Source: Trichosporon coremiiforme (lineage: Eukaryota > Basidiomycota > Tremellomycetes > Trichosporonales > Trichosporonaceae). Taken from it: a stretch of DNA of 64,000 nt. The translations under genes and the position numbers were made by a program. Below the pieces are notes generated by a model that was given only the letters and a program-made list of their open reading frames with translations, was not told the DNA's origin and made no database searches. Every line of letters begins with the position of its first letter. Position 1 is the stretch's first letter. Positions 32,292-43,710 of the stretch are shown piece after piece. Location: the NCBI GenBank assembly GCA_039545355.1, contig BCJJ01000004.1, positions 1,444,801 through 1,508,800 on the forward strand, written 5' to 3'.

Positions 32292-34626
32292 ATGGTGAAG
32301 GGTAAGCGGAATCTTCAGTAGACTTTAGCTGACACTTTCAGACAAGAAATCCAAGTCCAAGTCAAAGACCGCTGCGCCGGTCGCCAAGCGCGAGCCGTCC
32401 TCGGCACCTTCCTCATCTTCTTCATCGAGCAGCGATGTGTCCGACTCGGAGAGCGACTACTCGACCACCGATACCGAGGAGGACGACGACGGCGCTCAGC
32501 TCACGCCCGCCATGGACGCCGCCATTCTCCGTACCCTCGCCAAGATCAAGAAGGGCGGTGAGGAGCTCTACGCGGGCGAGAATGTGCTCCAGAGCGAGCT
32601 CGAGACGGCACGCAAGGCTGCCGAGGCGCGCGGCCTTAAGGTTCAGTCCGCCAAGACTGCCGAGGAGCAGGTGAGCTGATTGATACATGCGCTGAAGCTG
32701 ACATACAGCCCTTCCTCCTGAAGGACCTGCACCGCCAGAACCTCCTTGAGGGCGTTGCCGCTGACTCTGACGACGAGGAGGGCGAGCCGCTCACGTTCGT
32801 CGAGGAGACGCGGCGCGCGCGCACCGACGCCGTGAACGCCTTCAAGGCCTTTGCGGGCTCCGACGACGAGAGCGAGGACGACCTGCTCGTGAAGCGTGAG
32901 AAGGGCGAGGAGGAGGCGGAGGAGGACGACGAGGCGTACCGCCGCTTCCTGCTCGAGATGGGCGGTGGCGAGGCCGAGGTCCGCGCCGCGCTCGGTATGG
33001 GTGCTGCGCCCATGACCAACTACAGAGAAGACTCGGACGACGAGGAGGACTTCTTCCGTGCCGAGTCTAGCACCACCGAGGAGAAGAAAGACAAGAAGGA
33101 CAAGAAGAAGAGCAAGAAGGAGAAGAAGAACGCCGAGGCCAAGGCCGAGGCGCGCGCCAAGGCCGACGACCAGTTCCTCATGGAGTGAGTTGACTGTTGC
33201 ATGCCAAATTAACCCCAGCTACATTCTGAACCGAGGCTGGATCGAGAAGAAGGCTGACAAGTCGCACGTCCCGACCTACGAGGAGATCGTCGGCCACGAG
33301 CGGCCCGAGGGTGCCGACTCGGATGCCGACGAGGACGCGCCCTGGGGTGCGCTTTCCGAAGACGAAGAGTTCGAGGACCGCGCCGAAGAGTTCGAGACGC
33401 AGTACAACTTCCGCTTCGAGGAGTCCGGCGCTGCCGAAATCATCTCTCACCCGCGTCAAATCGAGTCCCTCGCCCGTCGCGACGACGACAAGCGCAAGCT
33501 GAAGCGCGAGGCACGGGCGGAGCGCAAGGCGGCGGAAAAGGCGCAGCGCGAGGAGGAGACGAAGAAGCAAAAGGGAGAGAAGCGGCGCGAGATGGAGAAG
33601 CAGCTCGCGGCGCTTAGGGAGGAGGTGGGCGACGCCAACGTCGACTGGAGCGCGGTCGAAAAGGTCCTCGAGGGCGAGTATGATGAGGACGAGTGGGACC
33701 GCGTCGTGGGCGAGATGCTGTCCAAGGCTGCGGAGAGCGATGACGAGAAACCGACCTGGGACGACGACGGGGATGACTACCCCATGGAGGAAGGAGAGGA
33801 GGAGGACGGGTGGGTCGAGCCGCAAGCCTGGGAGGAGACGGAGGACTGGGCCGCCGGCGCCGGCGCCGAAGACGAGGACGAGGGGCCAATCAATATGGAC
33901 GCCGACTTCATGGAGGAGGAGCCGAAGAAGAAGAAGCTGAGCAAGAAGGAGAAGAAGGCTGCCGCTAAGAAAGCCAAGGCCGCGGCCGAAGAGGAGGTCG
34001 ACGAGAAGCTCTCCGTCGCCGAGCGCGCCGCACGCGTCAAGGCTGCCGCCGACTCCCTCCGCTCGTTGGACCACGAGGACTCGATCGGCGACCTGAAGAC
34101 GCGGTTCAAGTACGTCAAGTCCGCCCCGAGTACGTTCGGCCTCACGCCCGCCGAGATCCTGCTCGCGACCGATGCCGAACTGAACGAGCTTGTGTCCGTC
34201 AAGGCCCTCGCGCCCTACCGCCGCGGAGGCCTCGGACGGGCCGGATACGGCCTGGGCCGCCGTGTGCGGGACCTGAAGACGAGGCTCCAGGGACGCAAGT
34301 GGGGCGAGGAGCCTGAGCCCGAGTCCAAGAAGAAGGGCAAGAAGGGAGGAGAGGGTGGTGGCGCCAATGCCGTGCCCCTCGGCAAGAAGACCGGCGAGGG
34401 ACGGCCGGGTAAGCGCCTCGGTCGGAAGGAGAGGGAGAGGCTGCGCGCTGCCGAGGGTGGCGAGGGAGAGGAGACGGCCGTCGCGGGAGAAAAGAGGAAG
34501 AGGGAGGAGGAGCCTGAGCCCGCCGCCGCTGAGGCCAAGGAGGCTGTCTCTGAGGCTGGAGGCGCGGGAGACGGCGAGAAGAAGAAGAAGCGCAGGAAGA
34601 AGAAGAAGGCTGCTGTCGAGGCTTAG
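32292..34626 (+). CDS. KRI1: Ribosome biogenesis protein Kri1
   Basis: Kri1 binds Krr1 and is needed for 40S subunit assembly in the nucleolus. Four exons (32292-32301, 32342-32670, 32709-33184, 33219-34626) encode 740 residues. The first exon is only 10 nt (MVK plus one base). Family blocks are PFLLKDLHRQNLL, the DDEEDFF acidic stretch, DDQFLMDYILNRGW across the last splice, RFEESGAAEIISHPRQIESLAR, and near the C-terminus LTPAEILLATDAELN followed by SVKALAPYR. Lys/Glu-rich tracts and a basic C-terminal tail fit a nucleolar protein. The C-terminal extension beyond the family core (about residue 610 onward) is low complexity. Confidence 0.92.
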
Positions 34627-35060
34627 ACTCTTCTCTATAGATCATGATGTACAAGTGTATTTCCTCCCCCCCCCGTCGTCATTGCTCTGCCCTGTTGAAC
34701 TCCGTTTCCTGGTTCTGCTCGCTGCACCACTACCCCTGTTGCTCGCTCCGCTCGCTGAGTTCGCTCGCTCAAGAACGTCTCGATGAAAGTGCATTATAAC
34801 TTGGTAGTGCTAAACCCAATTTGACGGTTGGTACAAATACACCTTTTATATGGCAACACACCCCTGAGTAGTTGAGTTTGAGAGAAAAAATGGGAGAAAG
34901 AGAAAATGTGTGTTGTGGAGAGTAGTGGCGGGGAGGAGAGGAAGAGGAGGAGCGAAAAGCGATGAAAGGGTGACTACTATTAAAACTGATGGTGGATGGC
35001 TGATTTGCTGCTGCTGCTTTGATATGATGATTTAATTGCTTGTTGGAGTTGCGTAGGGTT
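34627..35060. other. Convergent 3' region between KRI1 and the VTT gene
   Basis: Two 3' UTRs and terminators. A poly-C run lies near 34,667. No gene is seen. Confidence 0.5.
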
Positions 35061-37334
35061 CTAGTGGAAGTTTGAGACGAGACGGCGCGCGCCTTGTGTT
35101 GTTGCGCGCGCCGTGCCCGCCACCACGCGCAGACCTTGCCGCATGGCAAGTCGGCCGAAACTGAGCAGGTCGAACACGTGCGGCGTCGGCGTGAACGTGG
35201 CCAGGCTGACGGCCAGGGGCGAAGACGGCTCGGCGGGATACTCGTTCGGGTCGAGGCCGGTCGTGTCGAGACCCAGGACCGAGGTCGTCGTCGGCGTCGT
35301 GGGGGTGGTGGGTTCCTCGTCCGTCGACGCGTCGTCGTCTTCCTCGGCTTGGGAGCGGCGCTTGAACAGCACGGGTACAACAGTGAGGAGAGTGAGGAAG
35401 ACGAGCTTGGCGATCAGGGTCGGGTCTCGCAGGAGAGAGGTGAGGGACTCGCCCTGTCCGCTCTCTGCAGCGGCGGCGGCAGCGCTGCTGGGGAGAGCAA
35501 GGCGGGAGAGAATGTTGCCGACAGAGGCAGTGACGTAGCTCCAGCTGGCGCTTCCGGCGGCAGTTGTCAGCCAGAAAATGCGCCAGTCGACACCGACGAC
35601 ACCGCAGGCAACATTCATGCCGGACCACGGAACGAAGCCCATGGCACGCATGAGCAGCAGGCGGCGCCAGATGCCGGGGCGGTCCTCGGGTGCGCCGAGG
35701 GGCCTGTCGGAAGGGTCGGTCGAGACACGGATCGGCGTGACGAGCTCGCCATCGTCATTGTACTGCACGCCGTGGCGAGGGCGGGGCACCTGATCCGGGG
35801 CAAGAGCTGCCCGGACGAGAGCGAGCGGCTTCGGGAACAGGACGCCGATGAGCGGAGCCAGAGGTCGGGACAGCATGTAGGCACCGAGAGAGCCGGAAGC
35901 CGTGATCAAGGTCAAGAGGGTCAGAGCCGCGAGAGGATCAAACACCGAGCCGACCAGAATGTTGAGCACGACGGCACCCGGCACACTCCACGCATGCTTC
36001 CAACACCCAATGTAGGTCAGCACGCCGACCGTGTGCCACCATCCCGTGTTGCTCGAGGCCATGTACGCGCGCATCTCGGCAGACAACAGCTGCAGGTCGG
36101 TCGTCGACTTGGGCATCGACTTGAGCTGGGTAATCGGGATGCTCCTGACACCGTAGATGACGAGAAGTAACGAGACGACAAACAGTCCCGCGAGTAACGC
36201 GACCGTCCATCCGAGCTCACGCAGGACCTGGGCAGTCTTGCCACTTCCGGAACCGTTGCTGGAAACGATGGTGCGGTACACCTTGACCCACCATCCGTCG
36301 GCGGGTTCTTGCTGGATGGCGGCGGCGCGAGACGAGCGGCGAGGTCTGCCATTGCGGTGCGAGCCAGATAAGGAGCGAGTGGAAAGCGCAGGTGTCGGTA
36401 ATGACTGGGGAAAGGGCAGGTCGCTCTGCTCCTCGACTGGCGGTGTGGGAGGCAGAGTGAAGTACGTCGGCGTATCCGGCGGTGACGCCTGGGCGGGACC
36501 GCTCGAAAACAGGCCCCAGTAGCGTCCAGATCTGCTCATTGAGCCCATCCCGACGTGTGTGCTGTCGTCGTCATCGAGGAAGTCGTCGATCTCGGAGCCA
36601 TCTAAGCCCTTTTCAGAATCCTCGTCAGACAGGGATCGACGCGAGTCGCGACGCGCGTGACCACGACGAGGATTCGGCTTGGCCCACGACCAGACGCGGT
36701 TCACAAGGGTCTCGCCCATGTCGTACGCCGAGCTGAGGATGCCGGTCGACGTGTTATCGGCTCCTACTCCTCGCGCCTCGGGTCCGGTCGTAGATGGAGG
36801 ACTCGGCGGGGTGACGTACATCTGCGACCATGGTGTCGGTGGTGTGGAGGTGTACGCCGGAGTCGGAAGCGGTGCAATCGTTGCTGGTGGTGCGGTCAGA
36901 GTTTGTACCGGCCGCGTGTGCTCGGTGTCTGGCGGCGCCAGCTGCTGAGGTACAACGATGGAGGTGGACGTGGACCTTGCTCGTGTCTCACATTGTTTGA
37001 CGGCATTGATCTGAGGTTCCTCTGGCTTCTCCGAGTCCTCCTCGACGAGAGAGCGCTTCGCGAGATTGGGGGTCGAGATACGCCTCTTCAGTCCTCTACT
37101 CCGCGAGCCTCCAGCAGTCGGGGAAGAACTGGGACCTCCGTTGCCGTCGGCGCTGTACATGCGATGGCTGATGGCACTGGTCGCGATAGGTGGGCGCGCC
37201 CCTGAGACAGACTTCGATGACCGTCGGTTGCCTCGTGCTTCTAGACGCGATGTTGACTCTATCCGGTACAGGTCTGCCGGCTCGTCATACGTGACAGGAG
37301 ACTGGAGAAGCACCCCACCGGTTTCTCGAGACAT
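35061..37334 (-). CDS. VTT-domain (DedA/TMEM41/Tvp38-like) membrane protein
   Basis: This is a single exon of 757 residues. The first 350 residues are disordered, rich in Ser, Thr and Pro, with RRxS-type sites (RRSS, RRIS) and an acidic patch (DDFLDDDD near 255). Membrane segments start at about 376-396 (WTVALLAGLFVVSLLLVIYG). The VTT (SNARE-associated Golgi) domain follows at about 435-610. It has the family VPGAVVLNILVGSVF, ITASGSLGAYMLSRPL and LLMRAMGFVPWSGMNVACG motifs, the last matching the conserved re-entrant loop region. VTT proteins such as TMEM41B and VMP1 scramble phospholipids and act in autophagosome and lipid-droplet formation; fungal Tvp38 is at the Golgi. Which branch this belongs to cannot be settled by eye. 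Confidence 0.82.
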   Translation of the reverse strand: MSRETGGVLLQSPVTYDEPADLYRIESTSRLEARGNRRSSKSVSGARPPIATSAISHRMYSADGNGGPSSSPTAGGSRSRGLKRRISTPNLAKRSLVEEDSEKPEEPQINAVKQCETRARSTSTSIVVPQQLAPPDTEHTRPVQTLTAPPATIAPLPTPAYTSTPPTPWSQMYVTPPSPPSTTGPEARGVGADNTSTGILSSAYDMGETLVNRVWSWAKPNPRRGHARRDSRRSLSDEDSEKGLDGSEIDDFLDDDDSTHVGMGSMSRSGRYWGLFSSGPAQASPPDTPTYFTLPPTPPVEEQSDLPFPQSLPTPALSTRSLSGSHRNGRPRRSSRAAAIQQEPADGWWVKVYRTIVSSNGSGSGKTAQVLRELGWTVALLAGLFVVSLLLVIYGVRSIPITQLKSMPKSTTDLQLLSAEMRAYMASSNTGWWHTVGVLTYIGCWKHAWSVPGAVVLNILVGSVFDPLAALTLLTLITASGSLGAYMLSRPLAPLIGVLFPKPLALVRAALAPDQVPRPRHGVQYNDDGELVTPIRVSTDPSDRPLGAPEDRPGIWRRLLLMRAMGFVPWSGMNVACGVVGVDWRIFWLTTAAGSASWSYVTASVGNILSRLALPSSAAAAAAESGQGESLTSLLRDPTLIAKLVFLTLLTVVPVLFKRRSQAEEDDDASTDEEPTTPTTPTTTSVLGLDTTGLDPNEYPAEPSSPLAVSLATFTPTPHVFDLLSFGRLAMRQGLRVVAGTARATTQGARRLVSNFH

Positions 37335-38481
37335 GATCTCTGTCGGCTTGCCGAAGGAAACGGTCGCGGTGCGCGAGCGTAGCCTCGGTCGCTGCCCTGA
37401 CGCTGGCGGAGAGCTGTGGGTGGAGCGTGAAAGGGGGGAAAGGGTGGACGTTGAGGCAATTCAAATGGTTCAAGTGGAGTTACCAATGGTCGCAATGTTA
37501 TTAGCAAGATGCGTCAACGTCGAGCAAAGGGTCGATGTATGTGTGCGTCGTCGAGTGACGGAGAGCCCAGGGTCGTCGATGTGTGATGAGCCGGGGAGGG
37601 GTCGGAAAGACCGAAAGGAAGCCCGATTGTTGACAAGAAGGCAATGTCGCGAGGCAAAGGCGCGGGGGAATGAGCGAGCGTCGACGTCGGTGGGATCAGG
37701 TGGCGAGTATGCAGAGAAGGGGAGCAATGTCAGTAGTTGTAGACCCGAAGGGAGGGAGAGGGGGGAGGGAGGGTGTGACGAGGGAAGGGGTGATCTGTCG
37801 AGCAGGAGTAGACGTCGTGGTTGTCCGTTGATTTCTGCTTTCAGACTATTGGACTCCAAGGGCCGGGGCACTGCGTCTGTGGACGAGGGGTTGGCTTGTG
37901 CTTTGTGCTCTGTAGGCAAGCCACGCGGGGTGGTAGTGGTGGGTAGGGGCGGCAGCGGCGTTGCGAGTTGAGCAGCAGGCGACGGGCAGGTCGGCAGAGG
38001 CAGCGCGGCACAAGGCGGAGGGCGGAGGGGGCGGGGGACCAGCGGAGTGATGATGCTGGGGGGCGAAAATATGAGGGTCTAGTGGGGGTGTAGGTCGGGC
38101 GACAACGTGTGATGGGGTAGCGAAGTCGGTGATGTCTCGATGGCAAAGAGTCGAGGAAGGTGACGAAGGTCCGGGAGAGGGGTGAGAGACGGTGTCGGAG
38201 TAGTGTGGGAGAGGTGTGCAGTAGTTACTTACAGACTAGCCGGCATAGGGGACGGTGAGCCTATGTGTGTGTGTGTTGTTACAGGAGGATGGGTGTCTCG
38301 GGGCGGCGACCAGAGGCCAAGGCCATGCGGTGTGAGGGGGTTTGGTGTGGGTGGTGGACTAGGCGTGCGGGCGTGCGGGCGGGCGGGAGGAAAGAGAAGG
38401 AGGAAGTGGTGTGCTTGGACAAGATGGATGCGTAGGTCGTCGGATTGGGAGGATGCGCGGTTCGTGTTGAGGAGTGGTGGT

Positions 38482-38503
38482 GCATACATGCATGCATGCA
38501 TGG
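38482..38503. repeat. CATG-rich microsatellite
   Basis: A run built of overlapping GCATGCAT units lies in the region upstream of the VTT gene. Confidence 0.6.
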
Positions 38504-38546
38504 TCAGATGCAGGGCTGCAGGGTGCAGGGTCGGCGACCGATGGTT

Positions 38547-38582
38547 GCGTGCGGTGCGTGCGGTGCGTGCGGTGCGTGCGGT
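38547..38582. repeat. 9-bp tandem repeat, four copies
   Basis: The unit GCGTGCGGT is repeated four times in a row without change. Confidence 0.75.
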
Positions 38583-40288
38583 GTGCGTGCTCTACAGTGT
38601 GAGCCAGTCTCGTGGCCATGCACATCCGATGGGCCCCTGTGTGTTCCTGTTACCAGCCTGCACAAGCTGCACATCATTCGCCCATCCGCGGGACCAAATA
38701 TTTATTCGATGCGGCAGCCAAGGGATGCTTCCGCACAAGCAATCACCTGTATGCGCGGCCGAAGGGCTGACGGGCCACGGGCCACGGGCGACGGGCGACG
38801 ACGGGGGCCGAAGGTCATCCACTTCGCCGTCTCGGCATGCACGCTGACTGCTGAGCTCATCTCTCCGCCGATCTGCACCAACTTCCATGCGCTCACCCCC
38901 GTCATGTTTGCAGCGCGTGGCATTCTTCCTTGCTTGCACTAAACCACGAGTATCAAGTCAGAGCCACACGTTACCCATGTTGCAAGCATGCTGCAAGCAT
39001 GCAACACGACGTGTAAGCGACGTCACACACGCTGTCGCCAGTGTACCGCCTCTTTGCCCCCAGTGTGCCAATATGACAACCTTTACCGAACAACCGCGTG
39101 CACCGCAAAAAAAACGTGACTCCGCACGAGGCAGCGGAATACTACAGACAAAGACTCGTGTTTTGTCAGGCCCATTACGCAATCACACATGACACAGTGA
39201 CCCTGCTCATTGCCCGTGTGGTCAAATGCATCCCTCACTCTTTGTCCGTCGTATATAGGTCTCGCTGGCGCTCATGGAAGATTACATGGGGCACAGCAAG
39301 CGACGTGTAGACTTAGCCCGTGCGCATCGCAGACACGACCACAGGAGAGAAAAATGCAAGCGAGACCGTGGTCTATTATTGGAATCATCATCACCGAGCG
39401 CGGGATATGATCAACATGACCACGCGCCTACTGGGGGAGGGGCGATCAGTTATCTCCCCAGGTATTCGGCCTATCAGAGCCCGCGATAGCTACTTCATGA
39501 CGCCCCGTCGATGACAGCAGACGGACAGACGGACAGTTGATGCGTCGGAGCCGAGGGTAGCGAGCCTGCCTCCTACCTCACCATCGGCCGGAGGTGAGTG
39601 TCGGGTGCAGGCTGGGGTGCCAAGACCATAAAGACCAGGCTCTGCTGCGTATCACTTTAACGTCGGCCGGGGGACTGCGCCTCACTTCTGGTGCAGATGG
39701 CGCTCGGCGCGTCTAGGCGGTGGCCAGGCCCTCCTCGTCTCGCTGTCTCAGACATTTCTGTCACTCTACCTAGTCTGTTGCTGCCACCCGACAACGCCGC
39801 CACCTCTAGCCTCTAGCCGGCGGCTCGACCCTCTAGCTGACACACGAGACCACGAGACCGCCTCGAGACCGCCACGCCGCCAAGAGCACAAGTCTTGCTT
39901 CGGCAGCGAAAACCTCTCTTGGCAATGTCTTTCGGGTCCGTCTGGCACTGCAGCTTCGTTGTCGTCTGACCACCCCCACCTCTGACCGAAGAGTAAGTTG
40001 CAGAGGAAGCAGACGTATCCTCGCCCCTTCGACCTTGTCGCCTCGTTTTAGAGCTGGGCGTCGGTTCCATCCGGCTGTTTAATGCAACGCCGAGGCGGAA
40101 CTTCGGTTCTTTGTGAACGAACGAGGACGATCACTTCTGAAACGGGGCGACGTCCCCTCATGCCTTTGTCATTCACACTTCCATTCCCGACTTCCATTCC
40201 CAGCTGTATAAGCAGTCGAGCACGCGAGCAAGCGAACAAGGTTGAGTGGATGCGGACCCAACGGCCCGCTCATCATTCTTCTGAACCT

Positions 40289-40321
40289 GCGTGAATCTGG
40301 CGTGAATCTGGCGTGAATCTC
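40289..40321. repeat. 11-bp tandem repeat, three copies
   Basis: The unit GCGTGAATCTG is repeated three times, the last copy ending in C. Confidence 0.75.
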
Positions 40322-40843
40322 GCGGGGATCTGCTTCTGGTACAATCGAAGCTTGACGCTGAGTGTTTCTCCCCGGCGTTGTTTGGCGGTATGGGCGTGTG
40401 ACACCATGTTAGTTTTTCCCACATTCCCGTCGGGCCATTTTGGGCCATTCTCTGGCCCATTCTTGGATAAACGTACACACAATACGGTGCATCTGAAGAG
40501 GGACGAGCCCGGGAGAGCTAATGCAACTCATGCAATGCAGCAGGCGCATCGTGACGTACCAGAAGAGGAACGAGAAAGAGGGAACGCGAGAGGGACAATT
40601 GTACAGCTCTACACTTGGCTCATGGTCAATGACACAAGGCGCGCTGGCGCTCCTGGCTGTCCCCGGATCAGCACCCCGCACCCTTTGAGCGCGTCGCACA
40701 AGGACAATTGCGACTTTACCCCTTGTGTATGAACGCAGACTCGCACCCTGTCCAGACTCACGCTGCCAGCCTCCCATCCTGCCTTTGCTGCTTGTCTGCC
40801 TTTCAGTCACGAGACCACCCGGAATGGAAGGTACTCGAGTGCT

Positions 40844-40883
40844 CCACTGGGCCACTGGGCCACTGGGCCACTGGACCACTGGA
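40844..40883. repeat. 8-bp tandem repeat, five copies
   Basis: The unit CCACTGGG occurs three times, followed by two copies of the variant CCACTGGA. Confidence 0.75.
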
Positions 40884-41468
40884 CCACACTGACCAGCATC
40901 AGGCATGCCCAGAGTGGTTGGTATGCGGCGTAAACACCGACCAGTCATGCGTTACCAAGTGACCACACTGCATGCTCCAAAACGCGTCATGCGTCATCAT
41001 GTTACACCCATTGTTTACCCCCTCCCAGCCGCCCGCGCCGCTCTTCGAGCGGGGTATGCGGGGCCGCCTTCACCGTTGACCGCCGGCATACCGGCACCCG
41101 GGCCTTGGTCGCTGTTCGGGAAACTTGTTTCCTCGACGTCAGTTCGAAATGTCCAGATCTCAAGTGGGCAAGAAGAGAACATGATGTTTCAGGCTTTTAG
41201 CTGAAAATGCATACTTCTACAACGTTCGTACAAAAGTAAAAATAAAATGCTGCTGAGACTGCGTTTGCTTGCGTTTGATTGCTTGGTTCGTTGGCGAGAA
41301 TAAGGACAATGGATTGGGTTACTTGTTGCTGGGTTTCCGACCGTGTACTGTGACAAGACACTAGCTAGTTGAGGTACTTTTTCGGTCGGGGAGATGGGGA
41401 TTGTGTTCGATGCTGGGGGAGAGAGAAGAATGCGGGGTATGAATGAAATGCCGAATATCAATCATGAA

Positions 41469-43451
41469 TCATGCTTTGAAGTAGAACAGCCCCTTGTTGG
41501 GGTTGACGACGACGCCCTTGGGGAGCTCGTACGTCTTGTGCTCGGACGCGCCCCAGTCAAAGCCGGCGCGGGGGACGGAGCGACCCGCCGCGGTCTCGGG
41601 CGAGACGCACGTGTCCGCCGCACACGAAGCGCCGATACGCAGCGCGGCGAGGTCGGGCAGCGCGTTGGACGACTGAGGACGGGTCGGGCGCGACTCGCGG
41701 CGGAGGCGCGACTGGGGCGTGCGGGGAGTGCCCGTGACCGAGCCAGAGCGGGTGGCAGAAGCAGAGACGCCCTGCGAGACAGACGAAGCCTTCGTGGCAC
41801 GAGGGGGAATAGGGAGGGCAATGGACATCGCCTGGGTACCGAGAGCAGGAGAGGGGGGCACACCGCCCTCGCGCGTGCGGGAGCGAGAGCGCGAGCGGCT
41901 CGCCGAGCGGTGGCCGTAGCGGATCTGCCAGCCACCGTTCTCCATCTCCAGAGACTGCGTCGGGGTCACGTCCTTGTTGCTCTCGGCGCGGCCGCGAACG
42001 CGGTGCAGGTCGAGCGACGAGGGAGCCTCGCGCGGGATGGAAGAGGCAATCGAGTCGACCTCGGAAGCGTTCGAGTACTTGCGAGCGACACGCTGGCGCT
42101 CACGAACTTCGGCCTTGCCGAAAGCGTCCCAGGTCGCGCTCGAGTTGGTACGCGAGCGGCTCGGAGTGTACGATCCGCGGACGGTGCCGTTGCCAGGAGA
42201 AGCAAGCACAGAGTGACGGCTGTCGGGAGTGACACTGCCGGGGATGGGAGTGGCACGCAGCGAAGGCGAGATCGTCATATCCCGAGCAGGGAAGGCGGAC
42301 GCGTAGGTGTGCATGAGGAAGGCCGTGGCGGAAGGCGCAGATCCGACCTGAGCAGGGAGGACGTAACCAGATCCGGTAGTAGGCGAAGTCATGCCAGCGA
42401 GCGACGACTGCGAGTAATTGCTTCGGGCGAAAGGACGGGCGCCGGCAACGTTGCCACTGCCCCCTTCAGAGGAGGTAGACATGTGACGTCCCTCCTGGTG
42501 GATCGGGGCCATGGAGCGAACTGCACCGCTTAACGACATGGTGCGGTGCATCTCCTGGTCCTGCCACAGGGAGGAAAGCGAGTCGCTCGACGCAGCCGAG
42601 GCAGCGGAGCGGCTCGCGCTGGAGCGCTGGCGAGACATCTGCAGCTGGATGTGAACAGACGTGACAGTGATGGGGGTCGTGTTCATCGAGGAGCGACGCT
42701 TGCGCTCAAGCTCCTTCCAGTCGTCAGACTGTCTTCGGCCCATGCGGAAGTAGTCCATGCCCTTGGGCACCGAGGCCGTGTCGGAGAAGACAGTGTCGGT
42801 CGTGGTGGGCGTAGACGACAGCGGGGCGAGAAGGCCAGAGACAGAAGCAGACGAGTCCGTGTCAGAGCCAAGAATCGGCGAAGGAGGGGCAACGGCAGGC
42901 AGGCTGCTGCGCAGAGTAGCCACGTCGGGGTTGCCGAAGACGCGAACAAAGTCCTCGTAGGTCTGATGACTTGATCCATAGTCCTGGTCACGGCACGCCT
43001 CTGAGCAGTAGATCGTCGAAGTGAAGACCGGCGGAACGACCTTCTCGGCAGAAGGCGACTCGCCTCCGGCAGGAACCGATAACAGATCGGGGCGAGTTAC
43101 GTCAGTGTCAGATTTGCTACTCGTCGGTTGCGACTTGGCCGACGCCGGGCGGCGGGGCGCCAGCTTGGTATGCTTGACGCCATTGGCATTGCGCGTCGTC
43201 GTGGTACCGTCAGGATTTCTTATCTGGTACGCGTTAGCAAGACAGGCATGACGTTGTTTGGTTGCAAAGTGGAGCACGCGACCACAGCCCACTGGCGCGC
43301 GCTACGCGGCAAGTTTTCGAGTTAGACTCACCCTGATGGATCCGGCAGCCTTCTTCTTAGACGGCGACTTGACCGCCTTCTCAGCCTCGGGGTCGGCGGG
43401 GGGCACGATCAGGCGCTCGCAGACGAGACAATAGTTCTGGAAACCGTCCAT
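41469..43451 (-). CDS. Ecl1-like zinc-binding protein with long disordered tail
   Basis: Two exons (43451-43332, 43223-41469) encode 624 residues. The N-terminus MDGFQNYCLVCERLI carries a CxxC pair (C8, C11). A second pair, IYCSEACRDQD (C113, C117), lies some 100 residues on. Together they match the C-x2-C...YCS-x2-C pattern of the Ecl1/extender-of-lifespan family, small zinc-binding proteins that respond to nutrient stress in fission yeast. The gap between the two pairs is much longer than in the small Ecl proteins. Beyond residue 125 the chain is Ser-rich and disordered with many SP and RS sites, and ends VVVNPNKGLFYFKA. Function as a transcriptional cofactor is an inference. The start context and the split first half-site support the exon 1 choice. 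Confidence 0.7.
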
Positions 43452-43531
43452 GGTGGTGACGACACGTTGGTGTCTAGGCCGGATGATCCAAAACCAAACA
43501 AGGATGGGGGAGGAATGTGGGGTGGCGGCAC

Positions 43532-43710
43532 CTGCAAGTCGGTGTCAGAGGATTGTTTTTTCATGTGTGGAGAACAAAGCGTTATAGCGTCCGGCCACGC
43601 AGCCGGACAAATGCAAGGGGTGGGTGCACTACTGTGCAGGATGCACGAAGGGACGGCGGCAACGCCGATGTTGATCGCGTTGCACGGGTGGGACGCAAGC
43701 GCAAACTCAC
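43532..43710 (-). other. Candidate 5'-UTR intron of the Ecl1-like gene
   Basis: On the minus strand a GTGAGT donor (43710-43705) is followed by a CTGAC branch site and a CTTGCAG acceptor ending at 43532, about 80 bp before the start codon. The spacing matches the verified introns here. No transcript evidence is available. Confidence 0.35.

Larger units (their letters stand above)
37335..41468. other. 4.1-kb gene-poor region upstream of the VTT gene
   Basis: No supported gene. The first 900 bp are pyrimidine-rich on the minus strand, as expected of a leader or promoter of the VTT gene. A consensus splice donor on the minus strand (at 38232-38227) hints at an intron in that leader. The rest holds short tandem repeats (38482-38503, 38547-38582, 40289-40321, 40844-40883) and overlapping meaningless frames on both strands. 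The 3' UTR of the Ecl1-like gene lies at the right end. Confidence 0.5.

Noticed and set aside
37066..37971. 301-codon plus-strand frame over the VTT gene 5' end
   Set aside because: Antisense shadow plus purine-rich leader; low complexity.
38182..38847. 221-codon frame with repeated Arg-Ala-Val
   Set aside because: The repeat is a translation of the 9-bp tandem repeat at 38547-38582; the remainder is compositionally random.
41394..42533. 379-codon plus-strand frame opposite the Ecl1-like gene
   Set aside because: Arg/Gly-rich antisense shadow of the Ser-rich tail; no motif and no splice support.
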